64,000 nt of DNA, taken from assembly GCF_019890725.1 (NCBI RefSeq), contig NZ_JAINZZ010000015.1, forward strand, positions 1 to 64,000. The letters run 5' to 3'. The position numbers and the translations under genes are program-made. Positions 1 through 8,995 of the stretch are shown in pieces. Below the pieces are notes generated by a model, which had not been told where the DNA came from, did not search any database, and saw only the letters and a program-made list of their open reading frames with translations. How positions within the stretch are numbered: position 1 is the first letter of the stretch; the number at the start of each line of letters is the position of its first letter. The stretch comes from Actinacidiphila acidipaludis. GTDB taxonomy: Bacteria; Actinomycetota; Actinomycetes; Streptomycetales; Streptomycetaceae.

Positions 1-159
1 GCGCGCCGCCCACCGCCACCCTGCCGCGCACCGGCAGCGGGCCGAGGGACGAGCGGACCGCCGCGCGGGGCGTCCTGACAATGGGACTCATGCACAACTC
101 CTTGCGTGCTGTTCCGTCGATGAGCCTGGGGAGGCGTTGGGTCCTGCCTCCTCGCCCAT

Positions 160-1437
160 TTATGGGTTGGCACGTGATGCCACTACCGCACCGCCACGCG
201 TCGTGATCACTTTGGCGGAACGCGACCGCGCCGATGGCCTACGCGGCAGCTTGGCCAGCGCGAACTCCCGGTTCGCGAGGGTCTGCTCGCGATAGGCGGC
301 CGGTAGGTCCTTCCGGGCGAGCAGCTCGTCGCAGGCCCTCAGTGATGCCGCGAAGTCGCCGGTCCAGTACGCGGTGATGGAGAACTCGAACAGCAGGCCG
401 TACCGGTAGATCCACGGCTGGACGAACAACAGGTCGTCCGGGAGACCGCTCCTGGCCGCGGTGAGACCGGCGCGGGCGAAGACGTGGGCGGCGTGGTAGC
501 GGCCGGCCACGCGCAGCCGCGAGGTCAGTTCGTAGCAGGCCTCCAGACGCTGCGGGCGGGCGTCCCACGCGCGGATCAGGGCGTCCATGGCGGCGGGCCA
601 CGTCAGGTCCACGGTGCCGCCGCTTCCACCGTTCGCGGCACCCTGGTGGGGAACGGCAACCTTGGGCCCGGGCTCCGGCGAAGCCGTGGCGTCCACCGCG
701 TCCACCGCGTCCACCGAAGCCGCCGAGGCGGCCCGCGCCCGCAGGACACCCGACTGGTACAGCGCGAAGTACACCTCCTCGGGCCAGCCGCCCATCGCCG
801 CGCGTCGCTCGTACAGCTCCACGGACTCGGCGGTCCTGCCCATGTCGCGCAGCGTCTGCGCCAGGTAGAAGACGGTTCTCCCGTTACCGGGGTCGCGGGC
901 GAACTCGGCCCGCAGCAGCCGCTCGTCGCGTTCGAACTTGTCGTGTTTGGACCCGCCGTCGGCGTGGTCCACGATGACCAGGGCGTCGAGGCTGGCCTGG
1001 TCGTCCGTGCGGTCGCAGGTCAGGTACTCGTGGGTGACGCCCTCGTAGCGCCACGGCAGGTCGCCGCGGACCAGGCGCTTGATGCGGTACTCGGTCACGC
1101 CCTCGTGCCGCAGCATGTACGCCTCCCGCGTGAGCGGCGGCAGGGCGGCGTCCTGGCGGAGTTCGAGGTCGGCGTCGAGCAGCAGCAGGTAGTCCGCGCG
1201 GCCGCGGGCGTGCCGCAGGTTGAGGCTGCGGTTGTGCCCGAAGTCCACCCACGGCTCCTCGTGGAGCTCGCCGGGGATGCCGTCGAGGGCCTGTCTGATG
1301 AGGTCCTGGGTGCCGTCGGTCGACCCGGTGTCCGAGATCACCCAGTAGTCGATGAGCCCGCGGGCCGCGGCCAGGCACCGCCCGATGACCGCGGACTCGT
1401 TCTTCACGATCATGCACAAACACACCGAAGGTTTCAC
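160..1437 (-). CDS. Family 2 glycosyltransferase with C-terminal TPR-like region
   Basis: A 425-residue protein. The N-terminal third is a GT-A fold: LCMIVKNE at residues 7-14 begins the nucleotide-sugar fold, DTGSTDGT lies at 36-43, and a DAD metal-binding triad is at 88-90. The rest is alanine/leucine-rich helical repeats resembling tetratricopeptide repeats, interrupted by a linker with repeated Val-Asp-Ala triplets near residue 245. No signal peptide or membrane helix is seen, so it is likely cytosolic and may modify a protein or small acceptor; the acceptor cannot be told. The start is GTG, with only a weak ribosome-binding site. It stands alone at the window edge. Confidence 0.8.
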   Translation of the reverse strand: MKPSVCLCMIVKNESAVIGRCLAAARGLIDYWVISDTGSTDGTQDLIRQALDGIPGELHEEPWVDFGHNRSLNLRHARGRADYLLLLDADLELRQDAALPPLTREAYMLRHEGVTEYRIKRLVRGDLPWRYEGVTHEYLTCDRTDDQASLDALVIVDHADGGSKHDKFERDERLLRAEFARDPGNGRTVFYLAQTLRDMGRTAESVELYERRAAMGGWPEEVYFALYQSGVLRARAASAASVDAVDAVDATASPEPGPKVAVPHQGAANGGSGGTVDLTWPAAMDALIRAWDARPQRLEACYELTSRLRVAGRYHAAHVFARAGLTAARSGLPDDLLFVQPWIYRYGLLFEFSITAYWTGDFAASLRACDELLARKDLPAAYREQTLANREFALAKLPRRPSARSRSAKVITTRGGAVVASRANP

Positions 1438-1577
1438 GCGCGCATCCCACCACCGCCGTCACGCGCGCACCGTGCGCCACGCCTCCCACGTGCACGGAAT
1501 CGCCCCCGTGCCGCACACACCCCCGCGGCCGAACGGGGCAGGGGCGCCGCGGGGCAGTCGGGGTTGCCGGAACGGAC

Positions 1578-1847
1578 CTAGCGCGGCGCCTGGTACTTGC
1601 GGCGGCGCAGGCCGGCGGCGGTGAGGCGGGCGACGAGTTCCTTGCTGCCGATCTCGACCGCGCCCAGCCGCACGGCGTCGCGGTAGCGGTGCGCGGGGAT
1701 GTCGTAGTGGTCCCGCTCGAAGGCGCGCGGCGGAGCGCCCAACCGCTCGGCGAAGGCGTGCAGTTCGGCGTAGGAGACGTCGCTCACGAGGTGCGACCAG
1801 TAGCGGCCGTGGCCGGGCCAGGTCGGCGGGTCGATGTAGACGGCCAT
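1578..1847 (-). CDS. DUF4031 family protein
   Basis: An 89-residue protein opening with MAVYIDPPTWPGHGRYWSHL, which matches the short DUF4031 family of actinobacteria. The conserved features are the Asp-Pro-Pro and Trp-Ser-His-Leu motifs near the N terminus and a central HYDIPAHRY segment. Function is unknown. It starts one base after the stop of the upstream gene at 1849-2223, so the two are probably cotranscribed and translationally coupled. Confidence 0.8.
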   Translation of the reverse strand: MAVYIDPPTWPGHGRYWSHLVSDVSYAELHAFAERLGAPPRAFERDHYDIPAHRYRDAVRLGAVEIGSKELVARLTAAGLRRRKYQAPR

Positions 1848-1848
1848 C

Positions 1849-2223
1849 TCAGGCGGTCCCGAGCGATCCCACCGCGGCGACCGCCTCGCCGCGCGCCTCG
1901 CAGACCCAGTGCGGGTCCTCGCCGAGCTCCGGCTCGACGGCCAGCGCGTGCGGCTCCTCGCAGTGCGGGCACAGCGGCCAGCGGCCGTGCGTCTCCATCA
2001 GCGCGTCCTGGACGTCCTGGGCGAGCAGCCCGGGCACGAACGCGGCGCCGTCGGGCCACTGCTGCAGCCACCAGCGCCGCTTGCTGACCGCGTCCTCCAG
2101 CAGCGAGACGATGCCCGCCTCGGCCACGTCGCGGGCGGCCAGGTCGGCGAGGACCAGGGCGCGGGCGGCGTGCATGACCGCTTCGAGGCTGCGGGGGTCG
2201 GGCTCGTGGCCGGCTGCGTCCAT
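1849..2223 (-). CDS. Conserved hypothetical protein with a CxxC motif
   Basis: A 124-residue soluble protein, not assigned to a named family. It is helical at the N terminus and carries PLCPHCEEPHAL near residue 88, which may be half a zinc site. The acidic tail ends near a second Cys in a WVCEARGEA stretch, so two cysteine clusters could jointly bind a metal. It forms a two-gene unit with the DUF4031 gene, one base downstream. No function is inferred. Confidence 0.7.
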   Translation of the reverse strand: MDAAGHEPDPRSLEAVMHAARALVLADLAARDVAEAGIVSLLEDAVSKRRWWLQQWPDGAAFVPGLLAQDVQDALMETHGRWPLCPHCEEPHALAVEPELGEDPHWVCEARGEAVAAVGSLGTA

Positions 2224-2329
2224 GCCCCCATTGTCGCCCGTCCGGCGACGCCCTTCCGCGGCGGTGCTCCCGGGGCATCCCTCTTCCGTGGTCTTGACGG
2301 TGAGCCCCCCTGAAAATAGCTTTCACAAG

Positions 2330-3295
2330 GTGACCTACAGCGTGAAGGAAACTTTCTCCCCGAGCGTCCGCGCCCTCCGCGGCGTGCCCGGCGCGCCCCT
2401 CCCTGTCGCGCCCCCCGATCCGGGGGCCCTCGCCGCCAAGGTCCGCACCCTCGCCCCCTCGATGACGCGCTCGATGCAGCGCGTCGCCGAGGCCGTGGCG
2501 GGAGACCCGGCCGGCTGTTCCCACCTCACCGTCACCGCCCTCGCCGTCCGCACCGGCACCAGTGAGGCCACGGTCGTGCGGACCGCCCGGCTGCTGGGGT
2601 ACCCGGGCTACCGCGACCTGCGGCTCGCACTGGCCGCGCTCGCCGCCCAGCAGGCCACCGGGGCGCCGCCCGCCGTGACCGCCGACATCGCGGTCGACGA
2701 CCCGCTGGGCGACGTCGTCACCAAGCTCGCCCTGGAGGAGCAGCAGACCCTCGCCGACACCGCGGCCCAGCTCGACACCGCCCAGCTCGAGGCGGCGGTC
2801 GGCGCGCTGGCCGCGGCCCGGCGGATCGACGTGTACGGGATCGCCGCGTCCGGTCTGGTCGCCCAGGACCTGGCGCAGAAGCTGCTGCGGATCGGGCTGA
2901 TCGCGCACGCGCACGCCGACCCGCACCTGGCGGTCACCAACGCCGTCCAACTGCGGCCCGGAGACGTGGCATTGGCCATCACGCACTCCGGCGGCACCCA
3001 CGACGTGATCGAGCCGCTGCGGGCGGCCTTCGACCGCGGGGCGACCACCATCGCCATCTCCGGCCGGGCCGACGGCCCGGTGACGCAGTACGCCGACCTG
3101 GTGCTCACCACGGCCAGTTCGCGCGAGAGCGAGCTGCGGCCGGCCGCGATGTCCAGCCGCACCAGCCAGCTCCTGGTCGTCGACTGCCTGTTCATAGGCG
3201 TCGCGCAGCGCACCTACGAGGACGCCGCGCCAGCCCTGTCCGCGTCGTACGAGGCGCTGGCCCACCGGCACAGCCCGCGGGCCAACCGCGGCTGA
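2330..3295 (+). CDS. MurR/RpiR family transcriptional regulator (HTH plus SIS domain)
   Basis: 321 residues from GTG 2330; GTG 2342 is an alternative. The open frame runs much further upstream, but the sequence there is antisense to the neighbouring gene and unlike the family. An N-terminal RpiR helix-turn-helix (residues about 40-110, with LAVRTGTSEATVVR as the helix-turn-helix) is followed by a SIS sugar-phosphate-binding domain (about 130-280, with the loop ITHSGGTHDVIEPL). In E. coli, MurR represses murQP and senses MurNAc-6-phosphate. Here the gene lies immediately upstream of the murQ homologue in the same direction, so it probably controls MurNAc-6-P catabolism, though other sugar phosphates are possible ligands. 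Confidence 0.85.
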   Translation: MTYSVKETFSPSVRALRGVPGAPLPVAPPDPGALAAKVRTLAPSMTRSMQRVAEAVAGDPAGCSHLTVTALAVRTGTSEATVVRTARLLGYPGYRDLRLALAALAAQQATGAPPAVTADIAVDDPLGDVVTKLALEEQQTLADTAAQLDTAQLEAAVGALAAARRIDVYGIAASGLVAQDLAQKLLRIGLIAHAHADPHLAVTNAVQLRPGDVALAITHSGGTHDVIEPLRAAFDRGATTIAISGRADGPVTQYADLVLTTASSRESELRPAAMSSRTSQLLVVDCLFIGVAQRTYEDAAPALSASYEALAHRHSPRANRG

Positions 3296-3394
3296 GCACC
3301 GTCACGGCCCCGGGCCTCGCGGCCCCAGGCCCTGGAAGAACCTCATCCCCCCACCGGCACCTCACGTCATGCGAGAAGGATGAACGAGCCGCAT

Positions 3395-4333
3395 ATGACC
3401 CACCAGTACACCGAGCTGCGCCGCGAGTTGGAGACGCTGACCACCGAGGCGTTCCGGCCCGAACTCGCCGAGATCGACCGCATGCCGACGCTGGAGATCG
3501 CCCGGATCATGAACGGTGAGGACGCGACGGTGCCGGCCGCCGTCGCGGGGCAACTGCCCGCGATCGCCGCGGCGATCGACGGCATCGCGGAGCGGATGGC
3601 GCGCGGCGGCCGCCTGGTCTACGCGGGCGCGGGCACCGCCGGGCGCCTCGGCGTGCTCGACGCCAGCGAGTGCCCGCCGACGTTCAACACCACGCCCGGG
3701 CGCGAGGTGGTCGGCCTGATCGCCGGCGGCCCGGACGCGATGGTCACCTCCATCGAGGGCGCCGAGGACAGCAAGGAGCTGGCCGCGGACGACCTCTCGG
3801 CGCTGCGGCTGACCGCGGCGGACGCCGTGGTGGGCGTCTCGGCGTCGGGCCGCACCCCCTACGCGGTGGGCGCGGTGGAGTACGCCCGGCGGGCGGGCGC
3901 GCTGACGATCGGGCTGTCCTGCAACGCCGGTTCGCAGCTCGCGGCGGCCGCCGACCACGGGATCGAGGTGGTGGTCGGGCCCGAGCTGGTCTCGGGGTCG
4001 ACGCGACTGAAGTCCGGCACCGCGCAGAAGCTCGTGCTCAACATGCTGTCGACGATCACGATGATCCGGCTCGGCAAGACCTTCGGGAACCTGATGGTCG
4101 ACGTCCGGGCGTCCAACGAGAAGCTGCGGGCGCGCTCGCGCCGGATCGTGGCGCTCGCGACGGGCGCCGGGGACGCGGCGATCGAGGAGGCGCTGACCGC
4201 CACCGACGGCGAGGTCAAGCCCGCGATCCTGACGCTGCTGGCCCGGGTGGACGCGGCGACCGCGGCCCGCCTGCTCACCGAGTCCCAGGGGCACCTGCGC
4301 ACCGCCATCGACACGGCCGCCGGCACCGCCTGA
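3395..4333 (+). CDS. murQ: N-acetylmuramic acid 6-phosphate etherase
   Basis: 312 residues. The enzyme removes the D-lactyl ether from MurNAc-6-P to give GlcNAc-6-P, a peptidoglycan-recycling step. The SIS fold is evident: LVYAGAGTAGRLGVLDASEC binds the sugar phosphate, followed by the family segments IAGGPDAM and SGRTPYA. An upstream in-frame ATG at 3380 overlaps the AGAAGGA ribosome-binding site, so ATG 3395 is preferred. The product GlcNAc-6-P is the substrate of NagA, encoded about 20 kb away in this window. It follows the RpiR regulator and ends before a strong shared terminator. Confidence 0.93.
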   Translation: MTHQYTELRRELETLTTEAFRPELAEIDRMPTLEIARIMNGEDATVPAAVAGQLPAIAAAIDGIAERMARGGRLVYAGAGTAGRLGVLDASECPPTFNTTPGREVVGLIAGGPDAMVTSIEGAEDSKELAADDLSALRLTAADAVVGVSASGRTPYAVGAVEYARRAGALTIGLSCNAGSQLAAAADHGIEVVVGPELVSGSTRLKSGTAQKLVLNMLSTITMIRLGKTFGNLMVDVRASNEKLRARSRRIVALATGAGDAAIEEALTATDGEVKPAILTLLARVDAATAARLLTESQGHLRTAIDTAAGTA

Positions 4334-4403
4334 CCCCGCGGGCACCCCAGGACGGGCCCACCGCACAGGCACTCCGGACGGGTGCCCCGCGCGGGCACGA
4401 CGA

Positions 4404-4439
4404 ACGGCGCCCCCCTCCCGGCCGGGAGGGGGGCGCCGT
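4404..4439. terminator. Bidirectional intrinsic terminator between murQ and groEL2
   Basis: A perfect 36-base palindrome with two 18-base arms and no separate loop (left arm begins ACGGCGCC, centre CCGGCCGG). It lies 71 bases after the murQ stop and 22 bases after the groEL2 stop, between convergent genes, so it can serve both. There is no U-tract, as is common in streptomycetes. Confidence 0.8.
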
Positions 4440-4460
4440 GTTCCGTTCGCAGGACCGGAC

Positions 4461-6188
<1,728 letters not shown>

Positions 6189-6205
6189 TCACCGACCCGG
6201 TCCTG

Positions 6206-6232
6206 CTGTCACTCTCACTCGTAGAGTGCTAA
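6206..6232 (-). promoter_or_regulatory. CIRCE element, distal to consensus (proximal to groEL2)
   Basis: CTGTCACTC-N9-GAGTGCTAA against the CIRCE consensus TTAGCACTC-N9-GAGTGCTAA: the left arm matches 6 of 9 bases and the right arm 9 of 9, with exact N9 spacing. It sits 123-149 bases upstream of the groEL2 start. HrcA is the known repressor of CIRCE. Confidence 0.75.
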
Positions 6233-6241
6233 CGCCAATGA

Positions 6242-6268
6242 TTAGCACTCACCCCTATCGAGTGCAAG
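6242..6268 (-). promoter_or_regulatory. CIRCE element (distal to groEL2)
   Basis: TTAGCACTC-N9-GAGTGCAAG: the left arm is perfect and the right arm matches 7 of 9. It lies 9 bases from the proximal element. The inner arms of the two copies (6224-6232 and 6242-6250) also form a perfect 9-base inverted repeat. Confidence 0.85.
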
Positions 6269-6375
6269 CGAGTCCGGGTCGCGGCGGCCCGCCGACCGCG
6301 GCTTCACGGGTACCGGCGGCCGGGGCGCGGGCGCCGGCGTCCGGGTCGGGTGCACGCCGTCGCACGCGGGCGCAC

Positions 6376-6410
6376 GAAAGGCCCGCCTCCTGGACGGAAG
6401 CGGGCCCTTC
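6376..6410 (-). terminator. Intrinsic terminator of the cold-shock gene
   Basis: Inverted repeat GGCCCGC (6380-6386) and GCGGGCC (6400-6406), extended to 11-base arms with one mismatch, with A-rich and T-rich flanks. It is 43 bases beyond the csp stop and separates csp from the groEL2 promoter. Confidence 0.75.
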
Positions 6411-6452
6411 TGCGTGCGAGCGTCGCGTCGATGGCCGAACGCGCCGGGATGT

Positions 6453-6656
6453 TCAGCCTGCGAGACGGACCATGTCCGCCTGCGGCCCCTTCTGACCCTG
6501 CGAGATCTCGAACTCGACCCGCTGGCCTTCCTCGAGGGTGCGGTAGCCGTCCATCTGAATCGCGCTGTAGTGGACGAACACATCCGCACCACCGTCGACC
6601 GCGATGAAGCCGTAGCCCTTCTCCGCGTTGAACCACTTGACGGTGCCCTGAGCCAT
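6453..6656 (-). CDS. Cold-shock domain protein (CspA family)
   Basis: A 67-residue single OB-fold protein. The RNA-binding motifs RNP1 (KGYGFIAV, near residue 13) and RNP2 (VFVHYSAI, near 26) are intact, and the family opening [14 protein letters not shown] is present. It binds single-stranded nucleic acid as an RNA chaperone. It lies upstream of groEL2 but has its own terminator. In S. coelicolor a cold-shock gene is also next to groEL2, as I recall. The start ATG follows GGGGAG. A roughly 450-base upstream region precedes it. Confidence 0.95.
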   Translation of the reverse strand: MAQGTVKWFNAEKGYGFIAVDGGADVFVHYSAIQMDGYRTLEEGQRVEFEISQGQKGPQADMVRLAG

Positions 6657-7026
6657 TCCTAACTCCCCTATTGCTGGCCCTATCGCGGCCCCGCACTCCG
6701 CGGGCCCGGGTCAGACCTCACCTCCCTGAGCACCCCTTACCGAGAACGGGTGGGGACCCTGGGGGGCGTGCGCCGGAACGCGTCGACCGCGGCTGAATGT
6801 ATCTGCACGGATGCCCAGTGCAACAGGTCAATCGGACGAGAATTCTCGGCGAGACCGATCCGAAATACCCCAGGAAAAGGCGATAAGGCAGGGCATCTCG
6901 GGCCGGACATAAGGGATCCGAAGGACAATTCGCGCATGAATTTGGCGATAAATCGCCGCAGCGACCGAAGGAGCTCACTTGCCAGTGGCAACAGTACCGT
7001 TCTTCAACTACCGGACGGTCATACGG
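6657..7026 (-). other. Non-coding region upstream of csp, structured and relatively AT-rich
   Basis: About 370 bases without a convincing gene. Positions 6800-6980 look clearly less GC-rich than the neighbouring sequence. Small palindromes are present: CGAGAATTCTCG at 6837-6848 and GGCGAT-AA-ATCGCC at 6944-6957. It must hold the csp promoter and probably a long 5' untranslated leader. A TTGACC hexamer on the minus strand lies around 6830, but I could not pair it with a clear -10 box. Confidence 0.5.
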
Positions 7027-7060
7027 GTGCCCCGTCCACCCTCGGGGGTGAACGGGGCAC
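7027..7060 (-). terminator. Terminator after the thrC-moaD unit
   Basis: Perfect 9-base arms GTGCCCCGT (7027-7035) and ACGGGGCAC (7052-7060) around a 16-base loop. It lies 49 bases beyond the stop of the ThiS/MoaD-like gene. Confidence 0.75.
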
Positions 7061-7108
7061 AAACCGCCAGATGTCCGCAGGATCTCCGCCGGATCCCGCG
7101 GAGAGGGT

Positions 7109-7384
7109 TCAGCCGCCGGCGACCGCGGGAATGATGGAGACGCTGGCACCGTCCGGCACCGCGGTGGCGAGGCCTTCGGAAAAGCGGACGTCGTCGTCGT
7201 TCACATAAACGTTCACGAAACGACGGAGCTTTCCGGTGTCGTCGAGAACGCGCGCGGAAATACCGGCGTGATTCTTCTCCAGCGAGTCGATGACCTCGGC
7301 GAGCGTGGCGCCCTCGGCCGGGACCTCGGCCTGGCCGCCGGTGTACGTGCGGAGGATCGTGGGGATGCGGACGGAAGCACTCAT
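7109..7384 (-). CDS. ThiS/MoaD-like sulfur-carrier protein
   Basis: A 91-residue beta-grasp protein ending in Gly-Gly (SIIPAVAGG), the C-terminal form that is adenylated and thiocarboxylated in MoaD, ThiS and CysO carriers. Its ATG overlaps the thrC stop as ATGA, so it is translationally coupled to threonine synthase. No E1-like activating enzyme or JAMM protease lies next to it. In mycobacteria the comparable carrier CysO is paired with a PLP enzyme (CysM) for cysteine synthesis. A role in sulfur transfer linked to an amino-acid route is an inference. It is followed by a terminator at 7027-7060. Confidence 0.85.
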   Translation of the reverse strand: MSASVRIPTILRTYTGGQAEVPAEGATLAEVIDSLEKNHAGISARVLDDTGKLRRFVNVYVNDDDVRFSEGLATAVPDGASVSIIPAVAGG

Positions 7385-8670
7385 GCGAGGCCAGCCTCTC
7401 GGAACGCGGCAAGGGTGGGACGGATGGTGGCGGTCGGGCGGGCGGTGGCCTCCACCGCGTTGAGGGTCTTCAGGCCGTCGCCGGTGTTGAGCACGACGGT
7501 CTCGCCGGCCGGGTCGAGCTGCCCGGACTCGACCAGCTTGCGCAGCACGCCGACGGTCACGCCGCCCGCGGTCTCCGCGAAGATCCCCTCGGTGCGGGCC
7601 AGCAGGGTGATGGCGTCGACGATCTCCGCGTCGGTCACGTCCTCCACCGCGCCGCCGGTGCGGCGGGCGATGTCCAGGACGTAGGGGCCGTCCGCGGGGT
7701 TGCCGATGGCCAGCGACTTGGCGATGGTGTCGGGCTTCACCGGGCGGACCACGTCGTGCCCGGCCTTGAACGCCGCGGACACCGGCGAGCAGCCCTCGGC
7801 CTGCGCGCCGAAGATCTTGTACGGCTTGTCCTCGACCAGTCCGAGCTTGATCAGCTCCTGCAGACCCTTGTCGATCTTGGTGAGCTGGGAGCCGGAGGCG
7901 ATCGGGATGACCAGGTTGTCCGGCAGCCGCCAGCCGAGCTGCTCGGCGATCTCGTACGCGAGGGTCTTGGAGCCCTCGCCGTAGTACGGGCGGAGGTTGA
8001 CGTTCACGAAGCCCCAGCCCTCGCCGACCGGGTCGCCGATGAGTTCGGAGCAGAAACGGTTCACGTCGTCGTAGCCGCCCTCGATGGCGACCAGCTCGCC
8101 GCCGTAGACCGCGGCCATGACGACCTTCGCCTGCTCCAGGTCGTGCGGGATGAACACGCACGAGCGGAAACCGGCCCGGGCCGCCGCCGCGCCCACCGCG
8201 CCGGCCAGGTTGCCGGTGGAGGAGCAGGACAGCGTGGTGAGGCCGAAGGTGCGGGCGGCCTCCAGGGCGATGGCGACGACGCGGTCCTTGAAGGAGTGCG
8301 TCGGGTTGCCGGAGTCGTCCTTGACGTGCAGGCCACCGGTGATGCCCAGTTCACGGGCGAGGTTGTCGGCCTTGACGAGCTTGGTCCAGCCCGGGTGGAG
8401 GTTCCGCTTGGTCGCCACGTCGGCGGGGACGGGCAGCAGCGGGGCGTAGCGCCAGATGCTGGCGGGGCCGGCCTCGATCTGCCGGCGCAGCGCCTCCGGG
8501 TCACCGGTCGGCAGGTCGTAGGCGACCTCCAGGGGACCGAAGCACTCCTGGCACGCGAAGATCGGGCTGAGCGGGAACCGGGTGCCGCACTCGCGACAGG
8601 ACAGCGCGGCGGCGGGGCCGAACGCGGTCGCATACGGCGAGTCGGTGCGGTCGGCGGTGTACACAGCCAT
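7381..8670 (-). CDS. thrC: Threonine synthase
   Basis: 429 residues; converts O-phosphohomoserine to threonine. It is a fold-type II PLP enzyme: the Schiff-base Lys is K128 in GNPTHSFKDR and the phosphate loop is CSSTGNLAGAVGAAA. Two CxxC pairs (C25/C28 and C40/C43) form an N-terminal zinc ribbon, as in the longer actinobacterial form. The start MAVYTADR is chosen because residues further upstream are unlike the family and a GGAG sequence precedes this ATG. It is coupled to the ThiS/MoaD-like gene. The thrA/thrB genes are elsewhere. Confidence 0.93.
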   Translation of the reverse strand: MAVYTADRTDSPYATAFGPAAALSCRECGTRFPLSPIFACQECFGPLEVAYDLPTGDPEALRRQIEAGPASIWRYAPLLPVPADVATKRNLHPGWTKLVKADNLARELGITGGLHVKDDSGNPTHSFKDRVVAIALEAARTFGLTTLSCSSTGNLAGAVGAAAARAGFRSCVFIPHDLEQAKVVMAAVYGGELVAIEGGYDDVNRFCSELIGDPVGEGWGFVNVNLRPYYGEGSKTLAYEIAEQLGWRLPDNLVIPIASGSQLTKIDKGLQELIKLGLVEDKPYKIFGAQAEGCSPVSAAFKAGHDVVRPVKPDTIAKSLAIGNPADGPYVLDIARRTGGAVEDVTDAEIVDAITLLARTEGIFAETAGGVTVGVLRKLVESGQLDPAGETVVLNTGDGLKTLNAVEATARPTATIRPTLAAFREAGLA

Positions 8671-8995
8671 GATGGCGAGGCCCTTTCTCCTCATCTTCCT
8701 CGCGCCGCAGGTCGCGTCGCGAGACGGAATTGGCACCTTCCCCACCGTGGTGACCTCGCGGTCGGCGGGAGGGTTGCCGGGGCTTCAACGGGCCGTTCCC
8801 TCTGCCCCTCTGGATGAGCGGTATGCAGTTGTGCGTACGTGGACGTACACGAACGTACGTGGTCGTACGGGGTGTCGCACTCGCGCGACCCCGACATGCG
8901 ATCGCCGTACGCGTTGTTCAAGACTGTAACCGACGACCCCGGCGGCCGAGAGCGTCGTCCGTACCGCGAGATGGATCACACAGGGAGTTGCGCAC
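8671..8995. promoter_or_regulatory. Divergent thrC / gpgS promoter region
   Basis: 325 bases without a gene, between divergently transcribed thrC and the glucosyltransferase. It contains a conspicuous array of CGTAC motifs, listed separately. Further CGTAC copies occur at 8906-8910 and 8960-8964. No riboswitch fold was recognised. Confidence 0.6.
8834..8868. repeat. Four CGTAC motifs at exact 10-bp spacing
   Basis: CGTAC begins at 8834, 8844, 8854 and 8864, one helical turn apart; the first and third copies read CGTACGTGG or close to it. The array sits about 165 bases upstream of thrC and 128-162 bases upstream of gpgS. The phasing suggests cooperative protein binding along one DNA face. The binding protein is unknown. 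Confidence 0.75.

Noticed and set aside
1..159. A gene at the left edge of the window
   Set aside because: No supported start, stop or motif in these 159 bases.
1784..3271. A 495-codon frame antisense to the RpiR gene
   Set aside because: Low-complexity translation and a well-supported opposing gene.
6737..6991. An 84-codon minus-strand frame upstream of csp
   Set aside because: No ribosome-binding site and unusual codon use. Treated as leader RNA.
6979..7113. A short TTG-started frame after GAAGGAG on the plus strand
   Set aside because: It runs through the terminator hairpin at 7027-7060 and has no conserved feature, although the ribosome-binding site is good.
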